Below are positions 1 through 12,245 of a DNA stretch of 64,000 bases, one piece after another. Numbering within the stretch: position 1 is the first letter of the stretch; every line of letters begins with the position of its first letter. The notes under the pieces are model-generated. The model was not told the origin of the DNA, searched no databases, and was given only the letters and a program-made list of their open reading frames with translations. Location: positions 51,532,406-51,596,405 of the forward strand of contig NC_083603.1 in NCBI RefSeq assembly GCF_029168945.1, read 5' to 3'. The stretch is from Cannabis sativa. Its lineage: Eukaryota; Streptophyta; Magnoliopsida; Rosales; Cannabaceae. Made by a program: the position numbers and the translations under genes.

Positions 1-249
1 CTATTTACCTTGTTGCATTTGATATGAGAGGAAGGAAAGACGTGTCCACTTACAGAGGGGGTTAAAAATTTGTTTAAATTAATTATTTAAGCTCCATATT
101 CAAGTTTTTGATCTAGGATCATTGTTTTTTTGTAATATTTTTTTCTCACTCTAGCTAATGTGTTTTTTCTATTTATTATTCCATGAAAAAGATTATAAGT
201 TGACAAATTATCTGAACAAAACTTACTTTTTATTTGTTATCAATTTCAG

Positions 250-445
250 AGAAAGAGGAGATATTGATCAAGCAAATTATTGTCATTCTAAAGAAATTAC
301 AGCACACCCTAAAGACATTCAATTAAGACTGCATTGTGCATCACTTTATCTTGAACTTAAAGACTATAAAAGGGCTGCTGAATCTTATGATCAGATACAT
401 CAACTCTCTCCTGAAAATATAGAAGCATGGAAAACAAGTGCAAAG
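250..445 (+). pseudogene. captured exon of a TFIIIC TPR subunit (GTF3C3 / tau131-like)
   Basis: An open exon of about 65 codons lies between a TTTCAG acceptor (ends 249) and a GT donor (446). It encodes two TPR-like helices, with residues such as LRLHCASLYLELKDYKRAAE and the following YDQIHQLSPENIEAW. This matches my knowledge of plant general transcription factor 3C polypeptide 3, a TPR subunit of the TFIIIC complex that recruits RNA polymerase III. Only this one exon is present; its neighbours of the real gene are absent and unrelated PRP40C exons follow within 0.5 kb. It is therefore read as a fragment captured by the CACTA element. TPR membership is clear; the exact parent gene is inferred from the residue pattern. 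Confidence 0.65.
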
Positions 446-903
446 GTTTTTACCTCGTCCCTTTTGTTTTTCTTTTATCCAATTAGATGCTACGATTTTT
501 TTTAAGATTTGATCACTTTGGGTAAATAGGTTCCTTCTTAAATTTAAAAGGTAATATGCTATATAACCTTGTCTTTGTGTCAAAATATTTTTTTTTATAT
601 ATGTAGAACTATAGAGTTTGAATAATTATTTGTTGTCTTGGTATATAGTTATTTAATCTCCAAAAAATCTTTCCTTCACATGTCATGGCTTTAGTTGTAT
701 AATTATATTCTCAACTTTATTATCTTTATATTTTGGTTACAGAAAAATGGTGGTTGGTTTGTCACAGTTTTCTTCTTGCTAAACCTTTAACAGTGTAAAG
801 TGTTTACTTTTGTTATAGTATCACTCTAGAGAAAATTTGTTTGGTAAGCCTCAATACTAATTTGTTTGATGTTTTTTCCACAATCAGGTAAGTAGCTAGC
901 AGA

Positions 904-1541
904 TTCCAAACGAGGTTACGAGACGTGGCACCTTTCTCAAAATGGGATAAGAAACTTTCGAAGATTGTTTTTGATCCGCGATTTAAGGTTTGCTGAACTA
1001 AAATATTACAATGTGCTTTCTGAATTGCTCAAATAGTCAATCATGTAGTAATTGTTATTCCTTCTTGGTCTCAAAATGTTGTAGGCTTAGGCGATATTAG
1101 TTAAAAAAAACTAGAAGGCAGTACTAGCAGCTTTAGCACTTTAGGTGCCCATAGACTAAAATATATAATGCACTGTCCGATAATTAAGAGGAACTAAAAT
1201 AACATGAATTCATAACCGTTTTTCAACTTTGATGTTTGTTAGTCTAGTATATAGTTAATTATTACTTATTAGCTCCCACCCACCAAGTGAATATTTTTCC
1301 ATTCTTTATTTTCTTCCGGATAGTGTTTCTAAGTTTTATTTTAAAATTGACATCTTATAATTTATAAAATGAGGGAGACTGATTTTAGGTCTCATTGCAG
1401 GCTATTCCAAGCTACTCCACTAGGAGATCCTTGTTTGAGCACTTTGTTAAAACACGTGTGGAGGAGGAACGCAAGGAAAAAAGAGATACTCATAAGGCTG
1501 CAATAGAGGGTTTTAAGCAATTACTGGATAAAGCCTTAGAG
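904..1541 (+). pseudogene. captured two-exon fragment of PRP40C (FF-domain splicing factor)
   Basis: Two exons can be read: 904-987 (..VAPFSKWDKKLSKIVFDPRF.., donor GT at 988) and 1401-1541 (AIPSYSTRRSLFEHFVKTRV.., acceptor CATTGCAG, donor at 1542), separated by a 413-bp intron. Joined in phase they give an FF domain followed by the EERKEKR..KAAIEGFKQLL helix typical of plant pre-mRNA-processing protein 40C. No upstream WW domains or further FF exons exist here. Both exons remain open, so capture was probably not very ancient. Same strand as the TFIIIC exon; a chimeric transcript is conceivable but I see no start codon or promoter that would organise one. Confidence 0.7.
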
Positions 1542-1984
1542 GTTTGTTTGATAGCCCTCCACAAAAGATTTAGAGCTTCTTGTATTAATCAAACCATGGT
1601 ATATACATATATATAAAATTGAATTAGCCATCTTTAACTACAACCACGAGTCTTGACAAAGAGAAAAGTCAACTGTTGCTTTGTTTAATAGCTAAAGTAT
1701 TTTGATCATAACCTTGGTGATACTTTTCCATATCCTTTTGGATCCCTTGATACATGTAAATTTTTTGAATATGAGAAATATGATTGGGAAAAGAGCTCAA
1801 ACAAAAAAGAAACAGAAATAACTGAATATAAACTAAATAATTTGCTTAATCTAATTTTTTATTAGCTCATTATCTTTGATTTTAAGGTTTTCAAGATGTA
1901 TAATGCAATTTAGGTATTATGTGATTAGTTAATAAAATTGATATGACATTTTTAAACTGACGGAATAAGTTTTTTGTGACAGTT

Positions 1985-2219
1985 TTAAAATGCCATGAAA
2001 CATTTAATGTCATTTTTTAACCGACGCTAAAAACAAAACAGAAAAGTAAGTATTTAGCGTCGGTTTATAAATGTCAAAAATGTTTTTTTGCGTCGTTTTG
2101 AAAATGACGCTAATAAAAAACTATTTGCGTCTACGGTATATACGTCGGTTTTATAAACCGACGTAAATTCTTTAAGTGACACTTAAAAACAGACGTGAAT
2201 AGTGAATTTTGTAGTAGTG
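1985..2219. repeat. CACTA subterminal repeats and terminal inverted repeat
   Basis: Short motifs built on CCGACG / CGTCGG recur here in both orientations (near 2021, 2058, 2091, 2143, 2158 and 2192), some as near-palindromes such as CGTCGGTTTTATAAACCGACG-like at 2142-2163. The block ends in the TIR at 2207-2219. Arrays of short direct and inverted motifs next to the TIR are the transposase-binding region of CACTA elements. A TSD of three A residues is possible but cannot be confirmed without the left end. Confidence 0.7.
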
Positions 2220-2711
2220 AAATTTTGAAATACATTTATTTTAAATGTAGATATTTTGAAATTTTTTAATTTTAAAAATTAGATTAAAGTTGAAAATTAA
2301 TTTATTAATTAATTTTAGATCAACTTAAATCAAGTAATTTTCATTAATGATTAATTAAAATGAATAGACTAAAATATACTATATTTTAATTAGAAAATCA
2401 ATAACTAGTTTATGAATTATCTAGATAGATATTTTCTAGGTAGACTTTTTAGTATTTTTCTAGATATATTTAATTAAATAGAAAATTAATATTTAAGTTG
2501 ATTTATTCAAAACACTAAAACATTTGATATTTTTCTTAAAAGATTTAATTAAATAGGAAAATTATATTTATGTTAAAATTTAATTTAATTAATTTTAGAT
2601 CAACATAAATTAGAATAATTTTTTCAGTTTTATTTTATTTTATTTTAATGTGAATTTCGAAAATGTATCAATTTAATACATTGGATTTTGAATTCTATCA
2701 TATATATTTAT
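2220..2711 (+). other. AT-rich internal sequence of the old copia element
   Basis: Very AT-rich, non-coding. It contains repeated modules like TTTAGATCAACTTAAAT..AAGTAATTTTC. The same kind of module occurs immediately right of Tat-A (34744-34950). This continuity, together with the TTTAT target duplication at 2707-2711 and 34744-34748, shows that 2220-2711 and 34744 onward were one stretch before Tat-A inserted. Confidence 0.55.
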
Positions 2712-3482
2712 TGTTGACGCTAAAATCTACAATGATTGGAATGAGCGTTTGTGGGCACCGACAACCTACGGAACAAAGACAAAGGATGACCGTGAAACCT
2801 TGGGACACCGGGGTGGTGCCAGCCGAAGGCACTCCGACGGTCAAGTCAGTAAATTTATAGTGCGAAGTAGAAAAAAAAATAAGAAATGTAGATAAACACT
2901 TCCTCTGTCTATGGTTATGCGATGATGGACGGTCAAACCTTGCTCGCCGAAATGAGAAGAGTACGTCAGATAGTAGAGAAATGATAAGTTTAGCCATAAA
3001 TCTATAGAAAGAGAATGAATATTCGTATATCTTTTTCATCCTCCACCTCTGTCCCTGTGAAGGTCTATTTATTATCTTAAGAAAATGACTACCTCTTGAA
3101 ACTTGGTCCATCCCTAGAGAAACGGTCTTCCTCCACTTCTTCAGGGATGAGCGTTATCTTTTCGGTTCATTGTTGGATGAGCATCCTCACATTAGCGTAT
3201 CACTTAGAGGGTTGATATTCTTGTTCCGCTATGCTAGGAAAGATCGCTATTTTTGTGGGTTAGTTGGAAAACTTAACATTCTTCTTTCTCCACGTGTCAA
3301 TCCTAACATTATACTTTAAGATCAAGTTTTATTGTGGGTTGGACATTCGAATATGGTATGACCCAAAAGGCATGGATTGGGCATGGCCCATGTGAGCCAT
3401 TGGGCTTACGGGTTCCTTGTTTCTGACTTATAAGTGGGAAGTACTTCGATCGTTGGGCTTAAACTAATTTTTGGCCACTACA
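2712..3482 (-). repeat. Tat-A 3' LTR
   Basis: On the minus strand it begins TGTAGTGGCC (complement of the end at 3482) and ends at 2712 in CAACA. It aligns along its length with 33952-34743, with about 8% substitutions and a few small indels, including about 25 bp absent near 3445. It contains a CCACGTGTCA G-box-like site at 3292-3301. Confidence 0.9.
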
Positions 3483-3503
3483 GTTTGTTCCTCGCTCTTT
3501 TAG
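3483..3503 (-). promoter_or_regulatory. Tat-A polypurine tract
   Basis: Directly inside the 3' LTR the minus strand reads AAAAGAGCGAGGAACAAAC, nearly all purine, ending at the LTR boundary. This is the expected position of the plus-strand DNA primer of the retrotransposon. Confidence 0.6.
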
Positions 3504-4447
3504 TTGAGTTATACTCAAGTTAAAGAGCATTACTCGTAGGTGTTCATGATTGACTCAGAGTGCCTATAGCGTGATTTTAGATTGAAAATGATTTGACCGG
3601 CATAAGTTGAAGTAGTTAGACTGAATATATCTATGAGTAATTTTGTCTTGATGAGGGCTTATTGCATCAGTGATTTTCAAGACAAGTGTATTGTTTATCT
3701 TTGATTTATTGGCGCCTCATCTTATTCGATGTAAAATTCTAACTAGTTAGAGTTGAAGATAAATTCAAGTAAAGGAATGAGAGAATGAATAATTGAATAT
3801 AATTTTTTAATGAGCAAAATACTACTGATGAGGCGAAGGAATTGAGGCAGATATTATATCAACGAACTGAGTTCTTATATCATTAATATAAGAATGAGTT
3901 GTAATTAAGCGTAACCTTTATATTAAATAAAGGTATATGTGTAAGGTCAAACATTATAAATATATTTGGAGAGATATATCATCTCATATTTCGTTTTATA
4001 TGAGATTTTGTTGCTCATAATTTTTGTGAGGACATTATGTATACTCATTGGGATGAGCTCCACTTTGAGAGAGAAAAACTTTTGTAAGTGCTACAATATA
4101 TGTATACATAATATTAAATGACAATTGAATATCTCTTGTAGCTTTTATGTAGTTTGAGCTTCTAGTACTAGTGTTAGCTTAAAATGAGGATAACTTTTCT
4201 ATGTTGGACTTGAGATAAGTGACAATTAATTGTCATAATAAGAAAAAGATAAAATTATTATTGCTATTTTAGTACCTTTGACATTTGATTTGACTACACC
4301 ATTTTATTTTTACAATCTTCTTCCTTCACGTGGCCTTTTGACATCTTATTGTATATAATAAATATATTTTACTTCTTTAAGAAGTTTGGGGTCATGTCCC
4401 TTGTAGGATCAGCTATTAGCAAAATAAGCTGGCCAAGTGTGTACATA
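3504..4447. other. Tat-A non-coding region between PPT and solo LTR
   Basis: About 0.95 kb of AT-rich sequence with no open frame resembling a protein. It is the distal upstream region of the Tat-A aORF, continued after the solo LTR at 6695. I see no gene in it. Confidence 0.5.
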
Positions 4448-4452
4448 GGTAA

Positions 4453-6689
4453 TGTAACGCCCTAAATAATTAGGCACGCTACCCAAAATGCTTATGAAAC
4501 CCTAATCCCCTAATCGGGATTTTTAATTAAAATAGCGCAGAATTTAAACTTTTATATTAAACAGACTGAAAATAAACTTGTAATATATTTAAACTTTTCA
4601 AAATAGTTGGGATCCCAAAAAAATATTTACAAACTTATTACAAGTTCTTTCTTACTAGCCAACCTAAGCGGCAAAACAGAATACAGAAGTCAACACTGTT
4701 AGACCCGCTTGGTCTGAAGTGGCATGAACATGTACATTCTTCGCCCCTGCTCCTGAAACTCATGGTTGATCAGCCACTGACTTATCCTTTCCTGCACAGT
4801 AGAGCACCCGTGAGCCAAGCCCAGCAAGACAGTATAAATCATATCAAATATATTATGCTCATTTACATATGTCTGTATAGCACAGACCTGATCATTATAT
4901 CAACATGCCCATTTATGTCTACGTGGCGTAGACCTATGTGTTGCGCTCACACATCTAATTAAATCTACGTGACGTAGACCCACGTGTTGCTCTCACACGT
5001 CTAAATACATTAAGGCCTTAGAAGTGGTTCATCTCGGTTATGAGTACCGAGTCCAACCTGATTATGCCTTGAGCGCATAATCCCTAAATCTCATTTCAAT
5101 TAACATGGCATGGCATTACAAACATTTATCACTAGAGTAATAACCCTAGGCTACTAGACCGTTCCTATTAGGGTAATAACCCTAATCCCGGTTACTTAAA
5201 CATTCGTGCATATCATTCTCAATATAAGCGCCAATGCGCATACTCTACGTGCTAATCACTGTCTTACCTGTTGTCCCGCAATAGCAGAGATTCCAAACCC
5301 CTGGGTGCTCCTGATCAGGTGCCGGTAATCCTAGTCACACAACCCGGGATTTCACAAATAGGGTTAATCCCTAATCTCACTTTCACAAAATATAAATTTG
5401 GCATTCAAAATACAAATAATCATAAAGAGCTCAGAACGAGCTTTCCAACGATATAAAGAACGTCCAAAACGGAGTCCCGAGTCAAAAGTTATGGCCAAAA
5501 CAAAATCGGGAAAAAGATGGCTCTTTGCTGGATTTTATGGCCGCGGCGACCATAAATCTGGCCGCGGCCACTGGGTTCGAAAAACCCAAAAAACCAGATT
5601 TTAAGATCTAAATATGCTCACTTTACCATATATTCGAACCTCAACCAAATCACAGAGTAAAAACACAAATTTCATGCTTAAATTCACCACAGAATATGTA
5701 TCCCACAAATTAGATTAACAACACTCAAGCCAAGCTCAACACTTGAGCAAAATTCAACCTAGAAATCAAGTCCATAACCATGAACATCAAAACCCCAAAT
5801 ACCTCATGCTTGAACACAACAAAAATCAGAACTTAAGGTTAGATTTCAAACACAATATAACCTTAGAAATCTCATCTGAAATTACTAGTAAACATACTCC
5901 TCAACTCAACAATATAATCAAGCTAAAACATTAAGATTAACACCAAAATCACCTCCAATTCCACTATCATGCATCCATAATTTTAAGAAAATCAAGAACA
6001 CCTTAATTCATTACATAACATCTGAAATTAATAAATCAAAAAGGCTAAAGATCATTACCACAAGTTCCTCAAGTTCTTCCCAAGCAAGAACATCCACAAA
6101 GCTACACCAAATCAAGCCCTTTTTTCTCAAAATCAAGATTTCTAAAAGAAAGGGTTAGAGAGAGAGAGAGGGGTCGGGTGAGAGGGATACAAAAGCCAGA
6201 AATTCATTTACTTCCCTAAAAAAAAATCAGCTTTTGCCCCCAAGGCCAATTTTCACCTATTCACACATACAAGGGCATTCAAGTCATTTCATACTCAATT
6301 ATTTTCAAATAAAAATTCAGATTATTCCATGTCAAATAAAAATGCCAAATAACCAATCCAGTTTACATTTCGGGCCCGAACCCAGTTCGGCCCGAAATTC
6401 CCGGTTGTGACTATACCGCGCTAACCTGTCAGAGCACACCTAAAAAGACAACACAGACATACTATATAATAATATAGTTCTATTAAGCACGTAATTAAAT
6501 TAATTTCATTATTTTACCCTTCTTGGGTCATAATTACCAAAATACCCCTGGCTCACCAACGGGGTCTTTAATATATTAAAATTCATATAAAATCACATAT
6601 ATTGAACTATATAATAATATAATTCCTCCGTTATACATAATTATCTAGTTAGGATTTTGCTAATCCTTTTTTTAATCCCGGGTATTACA
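4453..6689. repeat. solo LTR 1, 2.2 kb gypsy (probably chromovirus) family
   Basis: Starts TGTAACGCCC and ends GGTATTACA, flanked by a perfect 5-bp duplication GGTAA (4448-4452 and 6690-6694). There is no internal region or partner LTR, so it is a solo LTR left by unequal recombination. It shares termini and internal blocks with 9906-12155 and more distantly with 29312-31500. Long LTRs of this type with TGTAA..TTACA ends are typical of Tekay/Del chromoviruses; that assignment is inference. Inside are short hairpins (4919-5190), a GC-rich CCGCGGCGACC / GCCGCGGCCAC pair (about 5541-5570), a conserved block around 5430-5505 and a GA repeat at 6157-6171. Small ORFs inside it resemble no protein. 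Confidence 0.9.
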
Positions 6690-6874
6690 GGTAAGTGTCT
6701 AGAATAGTGAATAAATAGCTTTGTTTTGTTTTATGTTGGCAATATATAAGGCTTTGACATTTGGATGATCTTAAGAGCAAAGAAGAGAATGTTATTTTCT
6801 CAATGCATAAGGGCTGATTGTTGTAAGCTAGACAAATAATTTTGGATATTTTCTTTCTTGGAACCATTTGATAT

Positions 6875-6884
6875 CTTATTTATA
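6875..6884 (+). promoter_or_regulatory. candidate TATA box of the Tat-A aORF
   Basis: TTATTTATAAG lies here, about 95 bp upstream of the ATG at 6976. That ATG starts a six-codon frame ending at a good splice donor, TTGGTAAGT (GT at 6993). The layout parallels the clearer TATA plus leader intron of the Tat-B and Tat-C aORFs. Confidence 0.4.
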
Positions 6885-7646
6885 AGAGAATATAGATCTA
6901 CCATTTTCAGCTAACTATTTCTTCTTCTCATTTCTAAGAGGTGTTGTTGAGAGCTTCAGGTGGTGAAAGGCTAGGATGTCTTCTCCCTGTTGGTAAGTAT
7001 TTCTAATATTTTTTTTGTTTAACAAGTTATTGTGTTCTTGGCGTTCTTGATATTTTTGATATTTTTAGAACAATGTATTATCCAAAAGATAATTGTGTAG
7101 TGTTTGTATGTTTTGATTTATGTTCCAAGTTGTCCATGGTAGGCATAGTATGACCATAGAAATTTTGTACACAAGCAACAATAATTTTTTATAAGAATTG
7201 TGGGTGTAGTATGACCGTACAATTTTATATGAGCTTGATGCATACTGCGTCCACTAAAATTTTAATACATGCATGATGTGTAGCGTGGATGTAATATTTT
7301 TGTATGATGCGTGGTATGACCGTTGGATCTTGGTATATATCATAGCATTTTTTGTTGGTTGAGTTTTTATAGATAATTAATATTTGTCTAGTGTTTGTGA
7401 CCATACTCTTGTTGAGTGGTGAGATGGGATCTTGAGAAAGTGTGACTTCACTATTAATGATTGGGGTCCCTTCTTCTACAGAAGGAGGTGCTCACTCAAT
7501 ATTGGATAGTTATGAAGATATCCCTAATGCTCAACCATTGCCTCAAGTCACTTTGGTTGACAATGATGATGAGGGGGAGGTTTTTGATGAGAGTGCATGT
7601 AAGATTGATGAAGAGCCTTGAGCTTTTGAGTATGCAACAATGGTAC

Positions 7647-8032
7647 CAGGGCCGGCCTTGAGGGTAGGCATGCTAAGCGTGCGCCTCGGGCCCCCGAACG
7701 CTCAAGGCCCCAAAACTGTGAAAGAAAATATTAATATATAGATGAAATATTAAATAAGAAGAAAATATAACAAAAATTCTTTGGTGTTGTGGTAAAAGGT
7801 CAGACTTTAAAGATCATGGAATCAATTCCCAACCTCTACTTTTTAATTTTTTTGAAAAAATATTTAATGTCTAGTTATGAGGGATTGAACATTGGAGCTC
7901 TTAAGAGTTTTTAAAAACTTTACCATTACACTAAGCACTAGAAGTATCATTTTCATAATAGTTAAACTATATATATAGGGGCCCCAAAATTTAATTTTGC
8001 CTTAAGCCCCATATACCTTAAGATTGGTCATG
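7647..8032. mobile_element. hAT-type MITE inside Tat-A aORF
   Basis: 386 bp, starting CAGGGCCGGCCTTGAGG and ending in a degenerate complement of that sequence (the other strand reads CATGACCAATCTTAAGG). It is flanked by a perfect 8-bp duplication AATGGTAC (7639-7646 and 8033-8040). An 8-bp TSD and CAGGG-type ends point to the hAT superfamily. No coding capacity. The second element of the window with similar ends is at 62336-62609. Confidence 0.85.
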
Positions 8033-9905
8033 AATGGTACATGATTATGAGGGTGACAAGAATGAGTATGTCGGGCGGTCCCTTCACTTTTTGAGGGACA
8101 ACCCGAGGTCCATTATGACTAAGGGCAATATCCTGCACATATGACATCAATATGAGATTCATTCTTCTATACAAATGCGACTTCCAACTGTCGTTGAGCA
8201 TCCCGATTGGGATAGTGGCGACTGGGTTTGTATGTATGAATTTCCTTTTAGGATTGGCTTTCGATTCCATTTCCCTCCATTTGTACAAGAAGTGTTGGAC
8301 TATTATGGGGTAGCTCCTATCCAACTCATGCCAAATGCTTGGAGGTTATTGTTGGGTATAGAAGTCATAGCTAGAGTGAAAGGGAAGAGGGTTGACCTTG
8401 TAGATTTCAAGTCAAGTTATTATCTTAAATAACACGATACAAATAAAGGTCGATATTTATTCACTCTTAGAGCAAACAAAAAAGCTTGGGTAACAGAGTT
8501 GGTTGCTAGCAACAAGAGGGATTGGAGGAAGAAATATTATTTTGTCAAAGGTGACCTCTTTGGAATGAGTGATTATGTGGTTCCTACTTCATGGAGAACC
8601 TTAAGTGTGTGAGTAGTGTTGATTTCTTTATCGTTTTTTATTTGATACTTGATTTGTCTATGAATACTAACTATTTCTCTTTGTCATTCTAGGTAAGGGG
8701 CTCAGTTGATGTCCTCGTAGGGGGTGTTGGTCTGAAGCTCGAGTTAACGACTTTCTCTCTATTCCTTCCGATCATAGAGCCCATAACAAGCTTCTTGTTT
8801 TGAATAAATCTTGTGTTGGAAAGTTGTGGAGAGGTGTGCAACGTCAAGAAGGTAGTATTTTCTCACTCAACGTTGTCAAGCGTGCCCCCGTCCTTTTGTT
8901 GACCTGAGCTTTAGAGAAGGTTAGTGGTCCCTTCTCTTTGATTCGTCATTTAACAGAAGAAGAACGTTTTCTTGTAGACCATTACTATAAGAGGATGACT
9001 TTCAAGGTTTGTGGAGCGGATGATGTTGTTGCTAGGGGTAGGAGTAATTTACTTGGAGAGAGGCCTAAGAAGACCACAAGTCATGTTGCGAAATCTCGAG
9101 TTCCTACTAAGGAACATGAAGTCGGTGGCTCTTAGTTGCCAACTGATGGTCTGGTTGCGGCTTCTCCACTGAGGGGTGACAACGTGTTGTCTATTGAGGA
9201 GAGTATTATCAACTTGTCCATCTCTTCCAATATTTTGGCTTACTCTGACCCTGCTTCCATTGAAGGCCATGTTGAGGCTTTTCTCCATCTGAGAGATGAA
9301 GAGCATTTGAGGAGCATCAGAGTTGTGGGGCGAGAAAATTACAGTGTTTCTACGATTTACCAAGTAAGTTTGGAAAGAATTTATATGTACACATATGTAG
9401 TTATTTTTGTGTGTTACTCATGATAACTCGACTTGTCTTTTGTAGGCTATTCAAGCAGTCCTCACTTGAGGCATGACACAATTTCGCTTGATCAAAAGAA
9501 TAGGGCTTTAAATAAGGAGCATTCTAGACTTAGCAAGAAAGTGGAGAACTTGAAACTGGAAGGAGAGACTACCAAATCATCCTATGACAAGCTCAAACAG
9601 GAGTGTTCCTCGTTGAACACTGAGTTAGAGCATGTGCGTGCCAAATTTAAGGAGGAGGAGGCTAAGTATGTCGCATTGTACCAAGAGGTTGATGATATTT
9701 TGCTCAAGATTGCTATCAAGACAAGGGGGAGTTGATGATACAGTATAAGAAAGGGCTCCATTATGGATGGGATGTCGATGGTGCTATTTCACTTCATGAA
9801 GAATATTTGGCTCTTGAGCAAGAGAATGAGATGGATATTGCGCTCATATCTCTGTGTGTCTAGTGTGGGCGTCGATGCTCATACCTCTATCCCTGGTATG
9901 GGTGT

Positions 9906-12155
9906 TGTAACGCCCCAACTATTAGGCACGTTACCCAAGATAATTTAAGAAACCCTAATCCCCTAAATCCAGGACTACTAATAAAATAAGCGCGGAAATT
10001 AAAACTTTTAATACGAAAGGAATGAAAATAAACTTGTAATAATTTTAGCTTTACAAACCAACAAAAGTTACATGTCTCGGGATCCCAAAAATATCTTACA
10101 AAATATTATTACAAGTCTTTTTTCACTAGACGACCTAAGCGGCAAAACAGAGTTACAGAAATCATCACTGATAGACCCCAACCCGCTTGGTCTAGTGTGG
10201 CCCAAACATGTACATACATCGTCCAGCTCCCGCACTCATGGCTGATTAGAGACATATTTACCCTTTCCTTTACAGTAGAGCACCCGTGAGCCAAGCCCAA
10301 CAAGACAGTATAAAATATCGATAATCATAATTATCACATTATATAAACATTTATGCCATTCACAATTGCCTGTATGACACAGACTTGCATGTTACGCTCA
10401 CATGCCTATTTATGTCTATGTGACATACCTTAGAACGGTTCATCTCGGTTCTAGTTACCGAGTCCAACCCGGTTATGCCTTGAATGCATAATCCTTAATC
10501 TCAACATACATATACATCATGGCATAATAATTATGCATTTACAATTCACTAGGGTAATAATCGTAGACCAATAAATCTCTCACTTTAGGGTAATAACCCT
10601 AAGCCAAAAACTGCTCATTTTAGGGTAATAACCCTAATCCTGATTTTTAATTGCTTACATATATCACATCCAACATAAGTGCCACTGTGCATAACTCTAC
10701 GTGCTAACTACTGTCTTACCTGATGTCCTACAAGTGAGGAGATTCCAAGTCCCCCCAGGTGCTCCTGACCAAGTGCCAGTAATCCTAGTCATAAATTCTG
10801 AGATTTAAAAGTATAGGATTAATCCCTAAATCCACTTTCACATAATATAAAAATGGCATTCAAAACCCAGATAATCAAATAGAGCTCGGAACGATCTTTC
10901 CAACGAAATAAAGAACGCCCCAAACGGAGTCCCGAGTCAAAAGTTATGGACAAAACAAAATCGGGAAAAACAGACATTCCCACTGCCAAATCCAGTCGCG
11001 GCGGCCAAAAATCTCCCCACGGCGACTGGGTTCAGAACACCCAAAAACTCCATTTTTAAGGCCTAAACATGCCAAGTTTTCCATAAATTCGAACCCCAAC
11101 CAAACAGAGGTTAAAAACGCATATTAAGGCTCAAAAATCACAACTCAAATGCATCTAAACTAAGATTCAAACAACAAACAACATAAGCTCCAAACAAGAG
11201 CAAGATTCTCCAAGAACCCAACTTCAAGAGCTTAAAAGCTTCACCAAAATTCTCAGCCCATAATAACAACAAATTCACAGCTGTAAACTCAATTAAGAAA
11301 CACAATAGAACCCCAAAAATCAATTCAAAAACACCACACAAGTATCCTACAACAATTCCTAACCCAATCAAGCATAAAACATCAACACCACACCAATATC
11401 AACACACATGCATTTCCAAGAACATCACAAGCTCAAAATCATAAAATTTAACTTCAATTTCAGCAACTTAAAAACCAAGAATCAAAGCTATAGGAATTAC
11501 ATCAAGCTCCTAGCAAGGATCAAGCCTCAACCCCACAAAATCTAGCTTTACCCACACAAACTAAAGCAATTTCACAATTTGCAAAAATGAAAAAAAAAAG
11601 GAGAGAGAGAGAGAGAGAGGGGGTCGGTCTTGGGGGTGTTAGAAACCAGAAAATGGTTTTCCATTTAATTAAAATCATCCTTTTGTTGTAGATAAATCAA
11701 GGGTCAAAATGACCATAATGCCCCTAGGGCCATATAACATGCAAAATAACATTCAAGGGCATTTAATTCATATCCAACACAAAACCCCTATTTAAATAAT
11801 TTTCAGATTTCTCATACATAAATAAGATGCCAATTATTAATCCCAAATATGTATTTCGGGGCCGAACTAGCCCAGTTGTGACTATATCGCGCCAACTTGT
11901 CAGAACACACCTGAAAAAGGACGTAGTAGGTATACTATATAATAATATAGTCCATAAGCACGTAAATAATTTAAATTCACAGTTTTACCCTTCTCGAGTT
12001 AAAATTACTAAAATGCCCCTAGCTCACTAACATGATCTTAATATGTAATAAATCATATAAATTCACATATATTAAATTATATAATAATATAATTTTACAA
12101 TAATACATCTAATTAGGGTTTTGCTAATCCATTCTCATAATTCTAGGGTATTACA
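9906..12155. repeat. solo LTR 2, same family as solo LTR 1
   Basis: Starts TGTAACGCCCC and ends GGTATTACA, with a perfect duplication GGTGT (9901-9905 and 12156-12160). It lies in the 3' coding part of the Tat-A aORF. Over most of its length it is recognisably similar to 4453-6689, including the opening block, the hairpins CTCGGT..ACCGAG (10445-10463) and TTATGC..GCATAA, the AGGGTAATAACCCT motif (three copies, 10555-10640), the conserved block near 10880-10955 and a GA repeat at 11601-11618. Confidence 0.9.
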
Positions 12156-12245
12156 GGTGTCGATGCTCATACTTCTGTTTCTGGCGGGAGTAGCATTGAC
12201 GATGTGATGTTCTCCATTACTGAAGATGGTACCATTGCTCTATAG

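Larger units (their letters stand above)
1..2219. mobile_element. CACTA (En/Spm-like) transposon, right-hand part
   Basis: The right end is seen at 2203-2219, where the top strand ends in TTTTGTAGTAGTG, i.e. a terminal inverted repeat beginning CACTACTACAAAA on the other strand, typical of plant CACTA elements. Just inside lie repeated GACG/CGTC motifs in both orientations, the expected subterminal binding-site clusters. The 3-bp duplication on this side would be AAA at 2220-2222. The left end lies outside the window, so length and the presence of a transposase are unknown. No transposase coding is visible here; the visible cargo is exons of two host genes. It was inserted in the old copia element whose sequence resumes at 2220. 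Confidence 0.75.
6976..12245 (+). pseudogene. Tat-A aORF: antisense extra gene of the Tat element, decayed
   Basis: Opposite in strand to gag-pol. Pieces in order: an acidic N-terminus (7457-7646), then the MITE, then a core domain (8175-8608) with FPPFVQEVLDYYGVAPIQLM and RLLLG, resembling the Pfam family 'putative gypsy type transposon'. A likely intron follows (8609-8692). Next come a middle part (8693-9363), an intron (9364-9445) and a coiled coil of about 90 residues (LDQKNRALNKEHSRLSKKVE...). The tail (9736-9905) is interrupted by solo LTR 2 and resumes at 12161 to a TAG at 12243. Stops at 7619, 8429, 8906 and 9133 make it a pseudogene. A leader intron 6993-7481 is possible but its phase does not join cleanly. 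Function unknown; it is homologous to the aORFs of Tat-B and Tat-C. Confidence 0.7.

Noticed and set aside
158..505. 115-codon ORF as a whole gene
   Set aside because: Only the middle (250-445) is protein-like; both ends read into intron sequence, and the splice sites define one captured exon.
1..1620. A functional chimeric host gene
   Set aside because: Only isolated exons of two different genes, no start, no terminal exon, and located inside a CACTA end.
3482..3483. 2712-3482 as an independent solo LTR
   Set aside because: Its outer flank TTTAT matches the outer flank of 33952-34743, and the retrotransposon genes between them belong to it, so it is the 3' LTR of Tat-A.
5271..5934. Small plus-strand ORFs
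   Set aside because: Inside solo LTR 1, not conserved in solo LTRs 2 and 3.
10553..10645. AGGGTAATAACCCTAA motifs as telomere-like repeats
   Set aside because: Spaced, palindromic and part of the LTR; not TTTAGGG arrays.
11138..11371. 77-codon hydrophobic minus-strand ORF, membrane-like
   Set aside because: Inside solo LTR 2; Leu/Val-rich only because the complement is CAA/AAC-rich.
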